64,000 bases of DNA from Desulforegula conservatrix Mb1Pa (GTDB taxonomy: Bacteria > Desulfobacterota > Desulfobacteria > Desulfobacterales > Desulforegulaceae). Both the position numbers and the translations under genes were made by a program. A model generated the notes under the pieces. It was not told the origin of the DNA, made no database searches, and saw only the letters and a program-made list of their open reading frames with translations. Shown here one piece after another: positions 27,226 to 35,621 of the stretch (position 1 is its first letter; each line of letters begins with the position of its first letter). Where the stretch lies: the NCBI RefSeq assembly GCF_000426225.1, contig NZ_AUEY01000010.1, positions 1-64,000 of the forward strand, read 5' to 3'.

Positions 27226-27611
27226 GGCTCTGTTCCCGTTAAGTGTGGAATATTTTATCATTCCAATAACTAACTAATACTTTTAATAAAAAACGGCCTC
27301 AGGCGGGTCGCTTTTTGAAAAAAGCTCCGCAAAAACTTTCAGGTAATTAGACGGTTCAAGCACAATTTTATGGCATTTGCGTCTGATCATAATAAAGACA
27401 TAAAGTTTTTGAGGGTACTTAAGGGCCTTTTTACAAAAAGTTCCCCAAGATCCATAAGTCCAAAAAGGATTATTATTTCACTTTTTAACATCTAAGGGCT
27501 TGTAAAATAATAACATGGTCATTTTGTAATGATTTATATGTATAATTACAAAACGTTAACACATTTAAGTGGTCATGTTATTTTGCTACAGCTCCTAAGG
27601 GGAACATAGCC
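27226..27611. repeat. Family B miniature element, copy 2, with nested insertion
   Basis: The ends are GGCTCTGTTCCCGTTAAGTG and, on the other strand, GGCTATGTTCCCCTTAG. The element is flanked by TTTTAAAA on both sides (27218-27225, 27612-27619), a perfect 8-bp duplication. It is the reverse complement of the copy at 61878-62160 over nearly its full length, but contains 96 extra bases plus a duplicated CTAAGGG near its right end. Confidence 0.9.
27499..27594. mobile_element. Family D: 96-bp element nested in family B
   Basis: The insert is bounded by CTAAGGG on both sides (27492-27498, 27595-27601), a 7-bp target duplication that is single in the other family B copies. Its ends are imperfect inverted repeats sharing AACATG and flanking A/T bases (CTTGTAAAATAATAACATGG versus GTAGCAAAATAACATGACC). 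It has no coding capacity. Confidence 0.8.
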
Positions 27612-27704
27612 TTTTAAAAAGCCTCCATCTTTACAAGATACTTTTTGGAAGTTAAGAACGAATAATCTGAAGGCAAGTTTGATAAATATGTAATCTCCAT
27701 TACT

Positions 27705-28727
27705 TCAATTCAATTTATTGAATCTTGTAAGATTTACGGCATGTTCCGCTGCCATCTTTATTGCGGCAATCATGCTCAAGGGATTTGCTATTCCTTTTCC
27801 AGCAATGTCATAGGCAGTCCCGTGATCCACAGATGTGCGTATGATTGGAAGTCCGAGCGTAGTGTTGACCCCGTCTTCGAAATGAACAAGTTTGAATGGA
27901 ATAAGCCCCTGATCATGATACATACATACAACTGCGTCATAAAGGCCATTGTTTGCGTGGAAATAAACTGTGTCTGGTGGATGTGGTCCACTCGCGTTGA
28001 TGCCCTCAGAAACGGCCCTGTTAATTGCTGGTTCGATTATTTCTGATTCTTCGTACCCAAACATGCCTCCCTCTCCTGCGTGGGGATTGAGGCCCGCCAC
28101 GGCGATCCTTGGGTTGTCGATTCCGAATCTTGATAACAGGCTGTGGTGGGTCAGCCTTATGATTCTGAGTACAGATTCTTCTGTAATAAGTGATGGAACC
28201 TTTGAAAGAGGAGTGTGTATTGTTACAAGAGCGGTCCTTATTCTGCTTCCTGCAAGCATCATTGCAAAGTTCTGGCAGCCGGTTTTTTCAGCAATAAGCT
28301 CTGTGTGCCCAGGATAGTGAAAGCCTGCAAGCTGCATTGCATATTTGCTGATTGGCGCTGTTGCCATTGCATGGGCTTCGCCTTTGGAAACCATTTCGAC
28401 TGCTTTTAAAATATAAGAAGTCATGGCAGCACCTGTTTCAGGAGTTGCCTGCCCCCATTTCAGGTTTTCTGGGTTTAGATTAGATGTATTTATGATATTA
28501 ATAGTTCCGGTCCTGTAGATAGCTTTATCAGGGCTGTTTATTTCCACAATATCTGAGTCAGACTTGTTCTTTGTATTCAGCCATCCGATTAGATTTTTGT
28601 CTCCGACAACAAAAGGACGGCAATGATCATAAATTTCTTTAAAATTCAGGGCTTTTATAACAATCTCCGGCCCTATGCCAGCTGGATCACCCATTGTAAT
28701 TGCCACTAAAGGCTTAAAATCGCTCAT
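27705..28727 (-). CDS. pdxA: 4-hydroxythreonine-4-phosphate dehydrogenase
   Basis: This 340-aa NAD-dependent enzyme of pyridoxal 5'-phosphate synthesis shows AITMGDPAGIGPEI at the N-terminus. The metal-ligand histidines are in HYPGHTELIAE, GLNPHAGEGG and MYHDQGLIPFK, and the C-terminal SVDHGTAYDIAGKG is present. The start at 28727 (MSDFKP) is preferred because the AGGAG sits at a proper 6-base distance; an ATG two codons upstream would overlap it. It is monocistronic. Confidence 0.95.
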   Translation of the reverse strand: MSDFKPLVAITMGDPAGIGPEIVIKALNFKEIYDHCRPFVVGDKNLIGWLNTKNKSDSDIVEINSPDKAIYRTGTINIINTSNLNPENLKWGQATPETGAAMTSYILKAVEMVSKGEAHAMATAPISKYAMQLAGFHYPGHTELIAEKTGCQNFAMMLAGSRIRTALVTIHTPLSKVPSLITEESVLRIIRLTHHSLLSRFGIDNPRIAVAGLNPHAGEGGMFGYEESEIIEPAINRAVSEGINASGPHPPDTVYFHANNGLYDAVVCMYHDQGLIPFKLVHFEDGVNTTLGLPIIRTSVDHGTAYDIAGKGIANPLSMIAAIKMAAEHAVNLTRFNKLN

Positions 28728-29531
28728 AAACATCTCCTGTTTCGGGTCTATTTAGACATAGTATTGCAGTTAATGAGCCCAAATTCAATTTTTTTCATTA
28801 GTTTAGGAGTGGAAAAAAATGATTGTGATGTGGTTGACTAAAAAGATGTGTAATAATGTTCAAAAGATGCCGTATAGTTGTTAACATATTTGCAACTAAC
28901 TTATATTAAAGAATAAAAATTAAATATTTTTTTTGAATCTCCATGGTCATACAAGTGCTGGTATAGGAAAACACTATAAATACAGAATGGTATATACTTG
29001 TTGATAAGTATTCTTCTTTATCCTTGGTTGATAAAGGAAGTGTATTCATATATTATCTTCTAATATGGCTATTTATTAGAAAATCAAAGAAAATAGCTAA
29101 AAATTGGCAAAAATAAGAGTTTAAGTATTTAGTTTGTTGACTAAAAACTGCCAAGACCGCAAGAATCATTCAGAAAAAATTAAAAATGAGGAATCCTTTG
29201 TATTTAAAAGGATTATCGGTCGATGAAGAATAAAAACATAAATATATCAGTATTTTGTGTGTGATTGTCGTAATTCCTCCTAAGATTTCATAAAGACGTT
29301 TCATTGGCTTTGACTCTTCCATGGGTTTGGCATAATTAAACCCTCGATTCAGTAATAAGCTTTTCATGAATCCTGAAGTCTATTTTTTAAGATTCTTTTT
29401 TTATCCAAAAAAACAAATACTTATTTAATAAAAAATCGGCGGGCTTAGCTTGTCGGGGTAGTATGATTTATTGTCTTTTTTTGGGGACAAGTGTTTAAAT
29501 TGACGTTGTCTGGTATTAGGATAGGGCTATT
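28728..29531. other. A+T-rich region upstream of dnaA
   Basis: This 800-bp gap has no convincing gene. It is strongly A+T-rich. It holds near-matches to the DnaA box TTATCCACA: TTATCAACA on minus near 28999, TTATCAACC on minus near 29026, and TTATCCAAA near 29399. There is no perfect match. It could be part of a replication origin, but the evidence is weak and there is no dnaN or gidA context. Confidence 0.3.
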
Positions 29532-30890
29532 ATGGAAAATATTTGGGCGGGCATAAAGGGTTATCTGAAAGATCAGCTTCCGGCGCATTCATACAGAATG
29601 TGGATAGAGCCCATCAGCTTAGGCTCTCTTGACGAGTCAGAAATAGTGCTGCTTTGCCCTAATTTGTTTTCCCAGAAAAGGGTCAGGGATAATTATCTTC
29701 AGGTTATTTCTGACGCTTTTCTTGAAAAACACAATAAACGCTACAATATAAGCTTCGGTGTTGGCAAAGGCAGTGAATCCACAGGCAGGGGCACAAGAAG
29801 AACAGCATCTGCTCAAGCTCCAATCCAGCTTTCTCTCCCGACTGAAAAGCCAAAGCTTATGAGTGGAAGACTGCTCAGGGACAATTATACATTTGATCGT
29901 TTTGTAGTTGGCAACAACAGTGATTTTGCATATACAGCAGCTCTTTCTTTGGCATCCAAAAACAGGAATCACACAAATTCCCTTTTTCTTTTATCTGATA
30001 CCGGTCTTGGCAAAAGTCATCTTTCCCAGGCAGTCGGGCATCAGATACTTGCAAAAAATCCAGGAGAGAGGGTTTATTATATAAGTGCAGAAGATTTTGC
30101 AGGTGAGATGGTCGGAGCAATGCAGACCGACAGTCTTGATACTTTTAAGGAAAAATACAGGAACAACTGTGATGTTCTTCTTATGGAAGACGTGCATTTT
30201 CTTACAGGCAAAACAAGAACACAGACAGAACTTGTTCAAATACTGGATTATCTTTATGAATCAAATAAAAAGGTGATTTTCAGTTCATGTCATCTCCCTG
30301 GCGAGATTCCGAAAATAAATGACCAGCTGAAGTCAAGACTTTCATCCGGCATGATAACAAATATTGAGCCGCCCAACTTCAGAACCAGGGTGCGTATTCT
30401 AAAGCGTAAAGCCCTTGATTATGGTTTTGCGGTTCCAATGGATGTAATGGAATATCTTGCGTCCGAACTGAGCGATAATGTCCGCCAGCTTGAAAGCGGT
30501 ATTCTTGGAGTTACAACAAAATCCTCACTCCTTGGAATCCCTCTCGATCTTAGTCTGGCTGGTACTGTTGTGAAAAATATGGTCAAGGAGTCCAAGAAGA
30601 TAACCATTGATTTCATCAAAGAGCTTGTGTGCAGTGAATATAAGGTTACTACTGAAGAACTTGAGTCGAATTCCAGGAAGAAAACTGTTGTTACTCCGAG
30701 GCAGGTCGCAATTTATCTTTCAAGGCGTTATACTGACCAGCCCCTTCAGGTAATAGGCAAGAGTTTCAACAGGTACCATGCTACAGCGATTCATTCCATT
30801 AATTCCATTGAAAAAGCCATAAAACTGAATTCTCCGATATCCAAGCAGGTGGCTCATATATCCAAAAAGATTGAACACGGCAGAGTCTGA
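29532..30890 (+). CDS. dnaA: DnaA-family replication initiator, divergent
   Basis: The protein has 452 residues. The N-terminal domain I (MENIWAGIKGYLKDQLPAHS, then YRMWIEPISL) matches DnaA, as does the AAA+ module entry YTFDRFVVGNNSDFAYTAAL. Walker A is DTGLGKS (156-162) instead of the usual GGxGLGKTHL. Walker B is LMEDVHFL (217-223 region) instead of LIDDIQF. The C-terminal DNA-binding signature, normally GGRDHTTVxHA, reads NRYHATAIHSI. It is either the chromosomal DnaA of a divergent lineage or a paralogue. It is preceded by an A+T-rich region and is not followed by dnaN. Confidence 0.85.
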   Translation: MENIWAGIKGYLKDQLPAHSYRMWIEPISLGSLDESEIVLLCPNLFSQKRVRDNYLQVISDAFLEKHNKRYNISFGVGKGSESTGRGTRRTASAQAPIQLSLPTEKPKLMSGRLLRDNYTFDRFVVGNNSDFAYTAALSLASKNRNHTNSLFLLSDTGLGKSHLSQAVGHQILAKNPGERVYYISAEDFAGEMVGAMQTDSLDTFKEKYRNNCDVLLMEDVHFLTGKTRTQTELVQILDYLYESNKKVIFSSCHLPGEIPKINDQLKSRLSSGMITNIEPPNFRTRVRILKRKALDYGFAVPMDVMEYLASELSDNVRQLESGILGVTTKSSLLGIPLDLSLAGTVVKNMVKESKKITIDFIKELVCSEYKVTTEELESNSRKKTVVTPRQVAIYLSRRYTDQPLQVIGKSFNRYHATAIHSINSIEKAIKLNSPISKQVAHISKKIEHGRV

Positions 30891-30920
30891 TAAAAAATAG
30901 AAAATCAAGTAATTATGACT

Positions 30921-30949
30921 AACCCTGGTTGAAAAACCGGGGTTTTTTG
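30921..30949 (+). terminator. Terminator of dnaA
   Basis: An AACCCtGGTT/AACCgGGGTT hairpin is followed by TTTTTG, 30 bases after the stop. Confidence 0.85.
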
Positions 30950-31023
30950 TTATTATGCCTTCCATTAAAGCATTCGTGTCTTATTCCCAAGTCCATGGGG
31001 CGCATAGGCTATAATATATAAGG

Positions 31024-32409
31024 ATGACCGTGAACCTTTCAAAAAACATAATCAAAGAAATTCAGAAAATCTCAGGTGTGGAAAATATTAAAATTTCCGA
31101 AGCGGACAGGTACTGTTATTCCTATGATGCCACAGGAAGAATTTTCATGCCGGATGCGGTAGTTTTCCCAGGATCCGCAGGTGAGATATCTTCAATCCTG
31201 AAGCTTGCCACAAAATACAGGTTCAATGTTATTCCAAGGGGAAGCGGATCAGGTACTACAGGAGGTTCTGTAGCCGTACAGGGCGGCGTGGTACTGGTTC
31301 TTACACGATTGAACAATATAATGAATATTGACACTGACAATCTTGTTGCAGTTGCAGAAACCGGAGTCATAACCGCCGATTTTCATAGAGCAGTTGAATC
31401 CAGGGGGCTTTTTTATCCGCCTGATCCATCAAGCTCGGCATTTTCTACATTAGGTGGGAACCTTGCCGAATGCGCCGGCGGCCCTAGGGCCGTAAAATAT
31501 GGAGTTACACGTGACTATGTCCTTGGTCTGAAAGCGGTTCTTCCAACTGGTGAAATCATAAAGACAGGTGTTCAGACGGCAAAAGGAGTTGTAGGTTATG
31601 ATCTTACAAAACTTATTGTCGGATCAGAAGGCACTCTTGCCGTAATTACGGAAATGACTCTGAAACTTCTGCCTTTGCCAAAACATAAAAAAACAATGAC
31701 TGCTGTTTTTCCTAAAATGCACGATGCCGCATCTGCTGTTTCAGAGATTATCAGGCGGGGCCTTGTGCCGAGTGCTGTTGAATATCTGGACAATGCCGCC
31801 ATAAGATGCGCAGAAGGATATCTCAAGTCAGGTCTGCCTGTTGATGCCGGAGCACTCCTTATTATAGAGAGTGACGGAAGGACAGATTCGGAAGCAGGTA
31901 CAGCCATTTTCGAACTTGAAACTGCATGCAGGGATTGCGGCGCTTCTGAAACTAAGATTGCAAAAACAAAGGAGGAAACTGAAAATATCTGGAAAGCAAG
32001 GAAAGCTTTGTCTCCGGCTGTTTATCAGATTGCCCCTGACAAGATTAATGAAGACATTGTTGTACCTCGATCAAAAATACCATTGATGACAGAATTTCTT
32101 GAAAAATTAAGCAAAGACTCTGGCCTTGCGATAGTTGCATTCGGCCATGCCGGAGACGGCAATATCCACGTTAATGTGATGCTGGACAAAAAGGATAAGA
32201 TTGCCCTTGGTAAGGCACATAAGGCTGTTGATGATATTTTTGACTATACACTCAAGCTTGGAGGCACAATCTCTGGCGAGCACGGCATCGGAATAACAAA
32301 GTTGGATTACATGACTAAAGAAATAGGTCCTGTTGAAATAAAGCTCATGAGGGATATCAAAAAGGCCTTTGATCCTGCCGGGATACTAAATCCAGGAAAG
32401 ATATTTTAA
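31024..32409 (+). CDS. FAD-linked oxidase, GlcD/D-lactate dehydrogenase type
   Basis: This 461-aa VAO-fold flavoprotein has VIPRGSGSGTTGGSV (FAD pyrophosphate loop, about 74-88) and PPDPSSSAFSTLGGNLAE followed by GVTRDYVLGLKAVLPTGE. The C-terminal FAD-oxidase motifs AFGHAGDGNIHVNVML and GTISGEHGIGITKLDY are also present. It should oxidise a 2-hydroxy acid such as glycolate or D-lactate. The usual FeS partner (GlcF/LldE) is not adjacent. AAGG overlaps the annotated ATG, so a GTG two codons further in (31030) is the likelier start. It stands alone. Confidence 0.88.
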   Translation: MTVNLSKNIIKEIQKISGVENIKISEADRYCYSYDATGRIFMPDAVVFPGSAGEISSILKLATKYRFNVIPRGSGSGTTGGSVAVQGGVVLVLTRLNNIMNIDTDNLVAVAETGVITADFHRAVESRGLFYPPDPSSSAFSTLGGNLAECAGGPRAVKYGVTRDYVLGLKAVLPTGEIIKTGVQTAKGVVGYDLTKLIVGSEGTLAVITEMTLKLLPLPKHKKTMTAVFPKMHDAASAVSEIIRRGLVPSAVEYLDNAAIRCAEGYLKSGLPVDAGALLIIESDGRTDSEAGTAIFELETACRDCGASETKIAKTKEETENIWKARKALSPAVYQIAPDKINEDIVVPRSKIPLMTEFLEKLSKDSGLAIVAFGHAGDGNIHVNVMLDKKDKIALGKAHKAVDDIFDYTLKLGGTISGEHGIGITKLDYMTKEIGPVEIKLMRDIKKAFDPAGILNPGKIF

Positions 32410-32454
32410 ACATCTGGGGATCGAAGTATCAAGTGGAAAAGCAGCTTGATCAAA

Positions 32455-32600
32455 GCCTCGTATGGTAATTTGCCATTAAAACAAGTGCGATGCGTCGGTC
32501 GAATAGGAGGTTCTTTGTCCGTAATATGAAGGCAGATTTTTGTCGGCAGGTCGTTTTTTTTGAAAAAAAGCTTCGCAAAAAACCTGTGGTTTTTATTAAG
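32455..32600. repeat. Degenerate family E/B fragment
   Basis: ATGGTAATTTGCCATTAAAA followed by GATGCGTCGGTCGAAT and TTTGTCCGTAAT matches the REP-like family E arm at about 42181-42250. It is followed by a family B core remnant (GGCAGGTCGTTTTTTTTG, then AAAGCTTCGCAAAAA). Confidence 0.55.
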
Positions 32601-32637
32601 ACAGGATTCCTATAGCAGACGATATTTACGGTCTCAA

Positions 32638-33357
32638 TCAGTAGATAAAATTTATGATTCCTGGAAGCAGAATAGCCGTAAAAAGTCCGTTTAGTCCCAT
32701 TGCAAGTCCAGCGAAAGCTCCTGCAATCTGGCTTGCCTGAATCGCATGGGCAGTTCCTACCCCGTGTGCAGCAACCCCAAATGCAAGTCCGCGAGCCATT
32801 TCATCCTTTATTCTTAGCTTGTTCAAAATTATATCTCCCATGACAGCGCCAGTTATGCCAGTCAGAACAACAACAACTGCTGTGAGTGACGGCAGGCCTT
32901 TTATCTGTTCTGAAACTGCCATGGCTATTGGGGTTGTTATGGATTTAGGGGCAAGGGACAGAACTACTGTTTTATCACCTCCTAAATTACGGGCAATTGT
33001 AACAGCGCTAAGGATTCCTGTTAATGATCCTATGGCAAGGCTGAGTGTAATTGGAAAAAAAGCCTTTTTAATGATCCCTATCTGCTTGTACAATGGGATT
33101 GCAAGCACCACAGTCGCAGGGCCAAGCAAAAAATGTATGAACTGAGCCCCCTTGAAATAGGTCTGATAGTCTGTTCCTGTAATTTTAAGAAGACCGACAA
33201 TTGCAATGACTGAAATCATTACAGGATTAAGAAGCGGATTACGGCCTGATTTTACAAAGATCCTTAGACCAGCAAGAAAAACAAGCATTGTGAGTGTCAA
33301 CCATAAAATTGGGGAGGCAGATAGATGAGGCCACAACTTCTGAGTGTTTTCTATCAT
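32638..33357 (-). CDS. LrgB/CidB family membrane protein
   Basis: This 239-aa polytopic inner-membrane protein has six to eight hydrophobic helices. It shows the LrgB signature around PKSITTPIAMAVSEQIKG and FGVAAHGVGTAHAIQ. It belongs to the family that acts with CidA/LrgA in holin/antiholin-like control of lysis or in small-metabolite (pyruvate, glycolate) transport. The reading frame is open further upstream, but the start at MIENTQKLWPHL is chosen because its ATG overlaps the cidA stop by 4 bases (ATGA coupling) and family alignment begins there. A GlcD-type oxidase lies nearby on the other strand. Confidence 0.9.
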   Translation of the reverse strand: MIENTQKLWPHLSASPILWLTLTMLVFLAGLRIFVKSGRNPLLNPVMISVIAIVGLLKITGTDYQTYFKGAQFIHFLLGPATVVLAIPLYKQIGIIKKAFFPITLSLAIGSLTGILSAVTIARNLGGDKTVVLSLAPKSITTPIAMAVSEQIKGLPSLTAVVVVLTGITGAVMGDIILNKLRIKDEMARGLAFGVAAHGVGTAHAIQASQIAGAFAGLAMGLNGLFTAILLPGIINFIY

Positions 33358-33719
33358 TGCCTTTTTCCTTGTTGCCTTGAAATCATGAACTTGTTGAGAC
33401 ATTGCATGAAAAATCCCGTAACTCCAATGGTTATAGCTGTACCAAAGACTATTGCTCCAGTTATCGGAGCCCATGACTTCAAAATAATATCTGTATTTGT
33501 AATAACCCCGACTCCGGCAGGAACGAACAGTAAGGTCAGATATCCAAGAAGAGAATTGCTGACATTTTCAAGTTCCTTGGGCACTTTTCCAAGCAAACAC
33601 AGTATAAGGAACAGAATAACCATGCCAATTACAGGCCCGGGAACAGGCAACCCGGTTAATTTTGCAATTATTTCTCCTGTGAGCTGACAGACGAGAACAA
33701 GTGTAAGATATCCAAGCAT
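33354..33719 (-). CDS. CidA/LrgA family membrane protein
   Basis: This 121-aa protein has four hydrophobic helices with the family motif around LTGLPVPGPVIGMVILFLIL and FVPAGVGVITN. It is the small holin-like partner of the LrgB homologue whose start codon overlaps its stop. It may also be transcribed with the smr gene upstream, about 200 bp away. Confidence 0.92.
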   Translation of the reverse strand: MLGYLTLVLVCQLTGEIIAKLTGLPVPGPVIGMVILFLILCLLGKVPKELENVSNSLLGYLTLLFVPAGVGVITNTDIILKSWAPITGAIVFGTAITIGVTGFFMQCLNKFMISRQQGKRQ

Positions 33720-33750
33720 ATATGCCTTTTTTGATTTTTTTAGTGATTGT

Positions 33751-33933
33751 TCATTTGAAAAGATCTGAGAGGGAATATCCGAAAAACATCTTAAAAAATT
33801 GTTTCCGGGATTTGTTTTTGTAACGATTCAGCCTTTCTACTTTGGCTGTGTTCCCCTTAGATGTTGAAAAGACTCTTAAATGATAGGAATCGGCCTGTTT
33901 TGATTTTATATTAACCTTCGCAGCTTCAGTCAT
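33751..33933 (-). CDS. Small hypothetical ORF containing a family B repeat end
   Basis: A 60-codon basic ORF overlaps the smr stop by a few bases and ends 31 bp before cidA. Its middle is encoded by a solo family B terminus (GGCTGTGTTCCCCTTAGATG, 33846-33865), so the reading frame may be fortuitous. There is no family match by eye. Confidence 0.25.
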   Translation of the reverse strand: MTEAAKVNIKSKQADSYHLRVFSTSKGNTAKVERLNRYKNKSRKQFFKMFFGYSLSDLFK

Positions 33934-34945
33934 ACTGATTCAAATACGCTATAACTGATCCACTTTGAGTCTTGAGCCTTTTTTCCCATCTGAACGTAAG
34001 AATTTCCTTTTCATTTTTTAAAGCTGCCAGCCTGTCTTCGACCACGTCAGGCAAAACAGCTCTTCCCTGGGAGTGAGTTCCCTTTCCAACGATTATTTTC
34101 ACTGTAAAAAGCCCTCTGCGTCTCGCTGATCTGATGAAAATATCGGTTTTTCTGTCTGCCTCAATAGCTGTAAAGCCGTGAAGGTCAAGATCTTCCTGGG
34201 GGCCAGGATATCTCTTGATTCTCTGCTCCACTGGAACAGGCATGGGTTTTTCAGTTTTTTCTTTTTTCTCCCTTAATAGAGCATTTTTAGATTTACCTTC
34301 GAGATTTTTGCTAAGGAGATCATGGAATCTTTGATCTGAATCGGATCCAAATACCTTTGTAAGATCAATTGTTTCAGAAAGAATGGGTATCCTGTTCTTG
34401 TCCTTGAGGGGTTTTATGATTGGTTTATCCGTATTCGTCCTTTTTGGAGCCTGTGGTATCTCTGTTCTTTCAATGCCTTCTATCCCTGAAATCATAAGAG
34501 CTTCAAGATCATGAACCGACGATAATTTTGGTATTCCTTTTCTGTCAGTTTTTATGGGAACCATTTTTTTTGCTTTAAGCGGAGCTGGTTCTGACTGTTT
34601 TACTATTATTTCTGGAATCTCTGTATGTTCTTGTTTTTCAGTGTTTATATAAGAATTGTCTTCGTGTTCTTCTGAAAAGGCGGTTGAAAAATCGAAGTTT
34701 TCCGATAGAACCGGTAATCCGTTTTTTGATTTTTTATTTCCGGCGATTTTTTTCTGTGGTTTTTCAGTAATTTTTGCAATTTGGACTGAATCATTAACAA
34801 TATCAGCTTGATTATTTACAGGCTCTTCATTAACTGTTTTTTTCGGTTCAGTGCTTTCTTTTTCAATAGCAATAGTCTTTTCCTGTATTTGTTTTATTTT
34901 TTGAGATGTCTTTAAGCCAAAAAATCTGGCAAGTTCAGAAAACAT
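33926..34945 (-). CDS. Smr (MutS2-like) domain protein with N-terminal repeats
   Basis: The protein has about 339 residues. A C-terminal Smr nuclease-type domain (about 255-340, counting from the ATG four codons further upstream at 34957) shows LDLHGFTAIEAD and the nucleic-acid loop VGKGTHSQG. The region before it is disordered and charged, with three copies of a short motif: NGLPVLSENFDFSTAF (79-94), KGIPKLSSVHDLEAL (140-154) and RIPILSETIDLTKVF (189-203). The start at 34945 is favoured because GAGG lies 6 bases before it. Smr domains nick or bind branched DNA/RNA, but the actual substrate here is unknown. Confidence 0.85.
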   Translation of the reverse strand: MFSELARFFGLKTSQKIKQIQEKTIAIEKESTEPKKTVNEEPVNNQADIVNDSVQIAKITEKPQKKIAGNKKSKNGLPVLSENFDFSTAFSEEHEDNSYINTEKQEHTEIPEIIVKQSEPAPLKAKKMVPIKTDRKGIPKLSSVHDLEALMISGIEGIERTEIPQAPKRTNTDKPIIKPLKDKNRIPILSETIDLTKVFGSDSDQRFHDLLSKNLEGKSKNALLREKKEKTEKPMPVPVEQRIKRYPGPQEDLDLHGFTAIEADRKTDIFIRSARRRGLFTVKIIVGKGTHSQGRAVLPDVVEDRLAALKNEKEILTFRWEKRLKTQSGSVIAYLNQYD

Positions 34946-35143
34946 CGTGAGCCTCATTACAATTAAGATTCAAAAAACGATTATGCTATCTGCCTGAAAC
35001 AAGTTCCTGCTGATAGTGTATTTATGATTATTAAAAAGTAATTGATACATATCAAATCCCAAGCTATATTCAAAAAACAATCTGAAATACCCCGACTTAA
35101 TCTGCAAAAACCGCTTAAGTTTTCATAAATACAAGGAACCCGA

Positions 35144-35605
35144 ATGAAAATAACTGCTGAACAGCTGAATTCGACATTTTTAAGAAAAAGCCTGAACAGT
35201 GGCAGAGCAGGAGAATTTACTCTGGACGGCAACATGATGCATATTTTTTTTTCGGTCAAGGAAGATGAACCAGCTTCACAAATAGTTGAGGAATCAGGAC
35301 TATCTCCGCAAAAAGTAGCTTTGTTGCTTTCCAGGCTGATCGAATTGGGACTCCTTGAAAAATATGAACCAAAGTCACTGTATCTTGGGAATGATTTTTT
35401 TTCAGCCCTGGAATTGAATCTTAAAAGGGCAATAGGCCCCATGGCCGAATTTCTGATTGAGGAGGCCATGGAAGAATCAGGTCTATCCAGAAATAATTTA
35501 AAAAAAGAAAATGGTGCTGCAATCATCAGGGCAATTGCATCTGAAATTACAGATAATATATCAAAACAGTCATTTATTAAAATAATGGCTGAATACTTAA
35601 GATGA
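35144..35605 (+). CDS. Hypothetical protein with winged-helix-like N-terminal part
   Basis: This 153-aa soluble protein has a segment ASQIVEESGLSPQKVALLLS followed by RLIELGLLEKYE, which resembles a winged helix-turn-helix. The C-terminal half (LKRAIGPMAEFLIEEAMEESG...ISKQSFIKIMAEYL) resembles small helical domains found behind signalling proteins, but I cannot name the family securely. It ends 16 bp before a Cache-HAMP membrane sensor and is very likely co-transcribed with it. Confidence 0.7.
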   Translation: MKITAEQLNSTFLRKSLNSGRAGEFTLDGNMMHIFFSVKEDEPASQIVEESGLSPQKVALLLSRLIELGLLEKYEPKSLYLGNDFFSALELNLKRAIGPMAEFLIEEAMEESGLSRNNLKKENGAAIIRAIASEITDNISKQSFIKIMAEYLR

Positions 35606-35621
35606 GATAAGGGAGGAAACG

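Noticed and set aside
29170-29367. 65-codon minus-strand frame upstream of dnaA
   Set aside because: It has low complexity, no ribosome-binding site and no family resemblance.
28728-29531. Replication origin
   Set aside because: It is A/T-rich next to dnaA, but only one-mismatch DnaA boxes are seen and there is no dnaN context, so it is reported as a gap with a hint rather than an origin.
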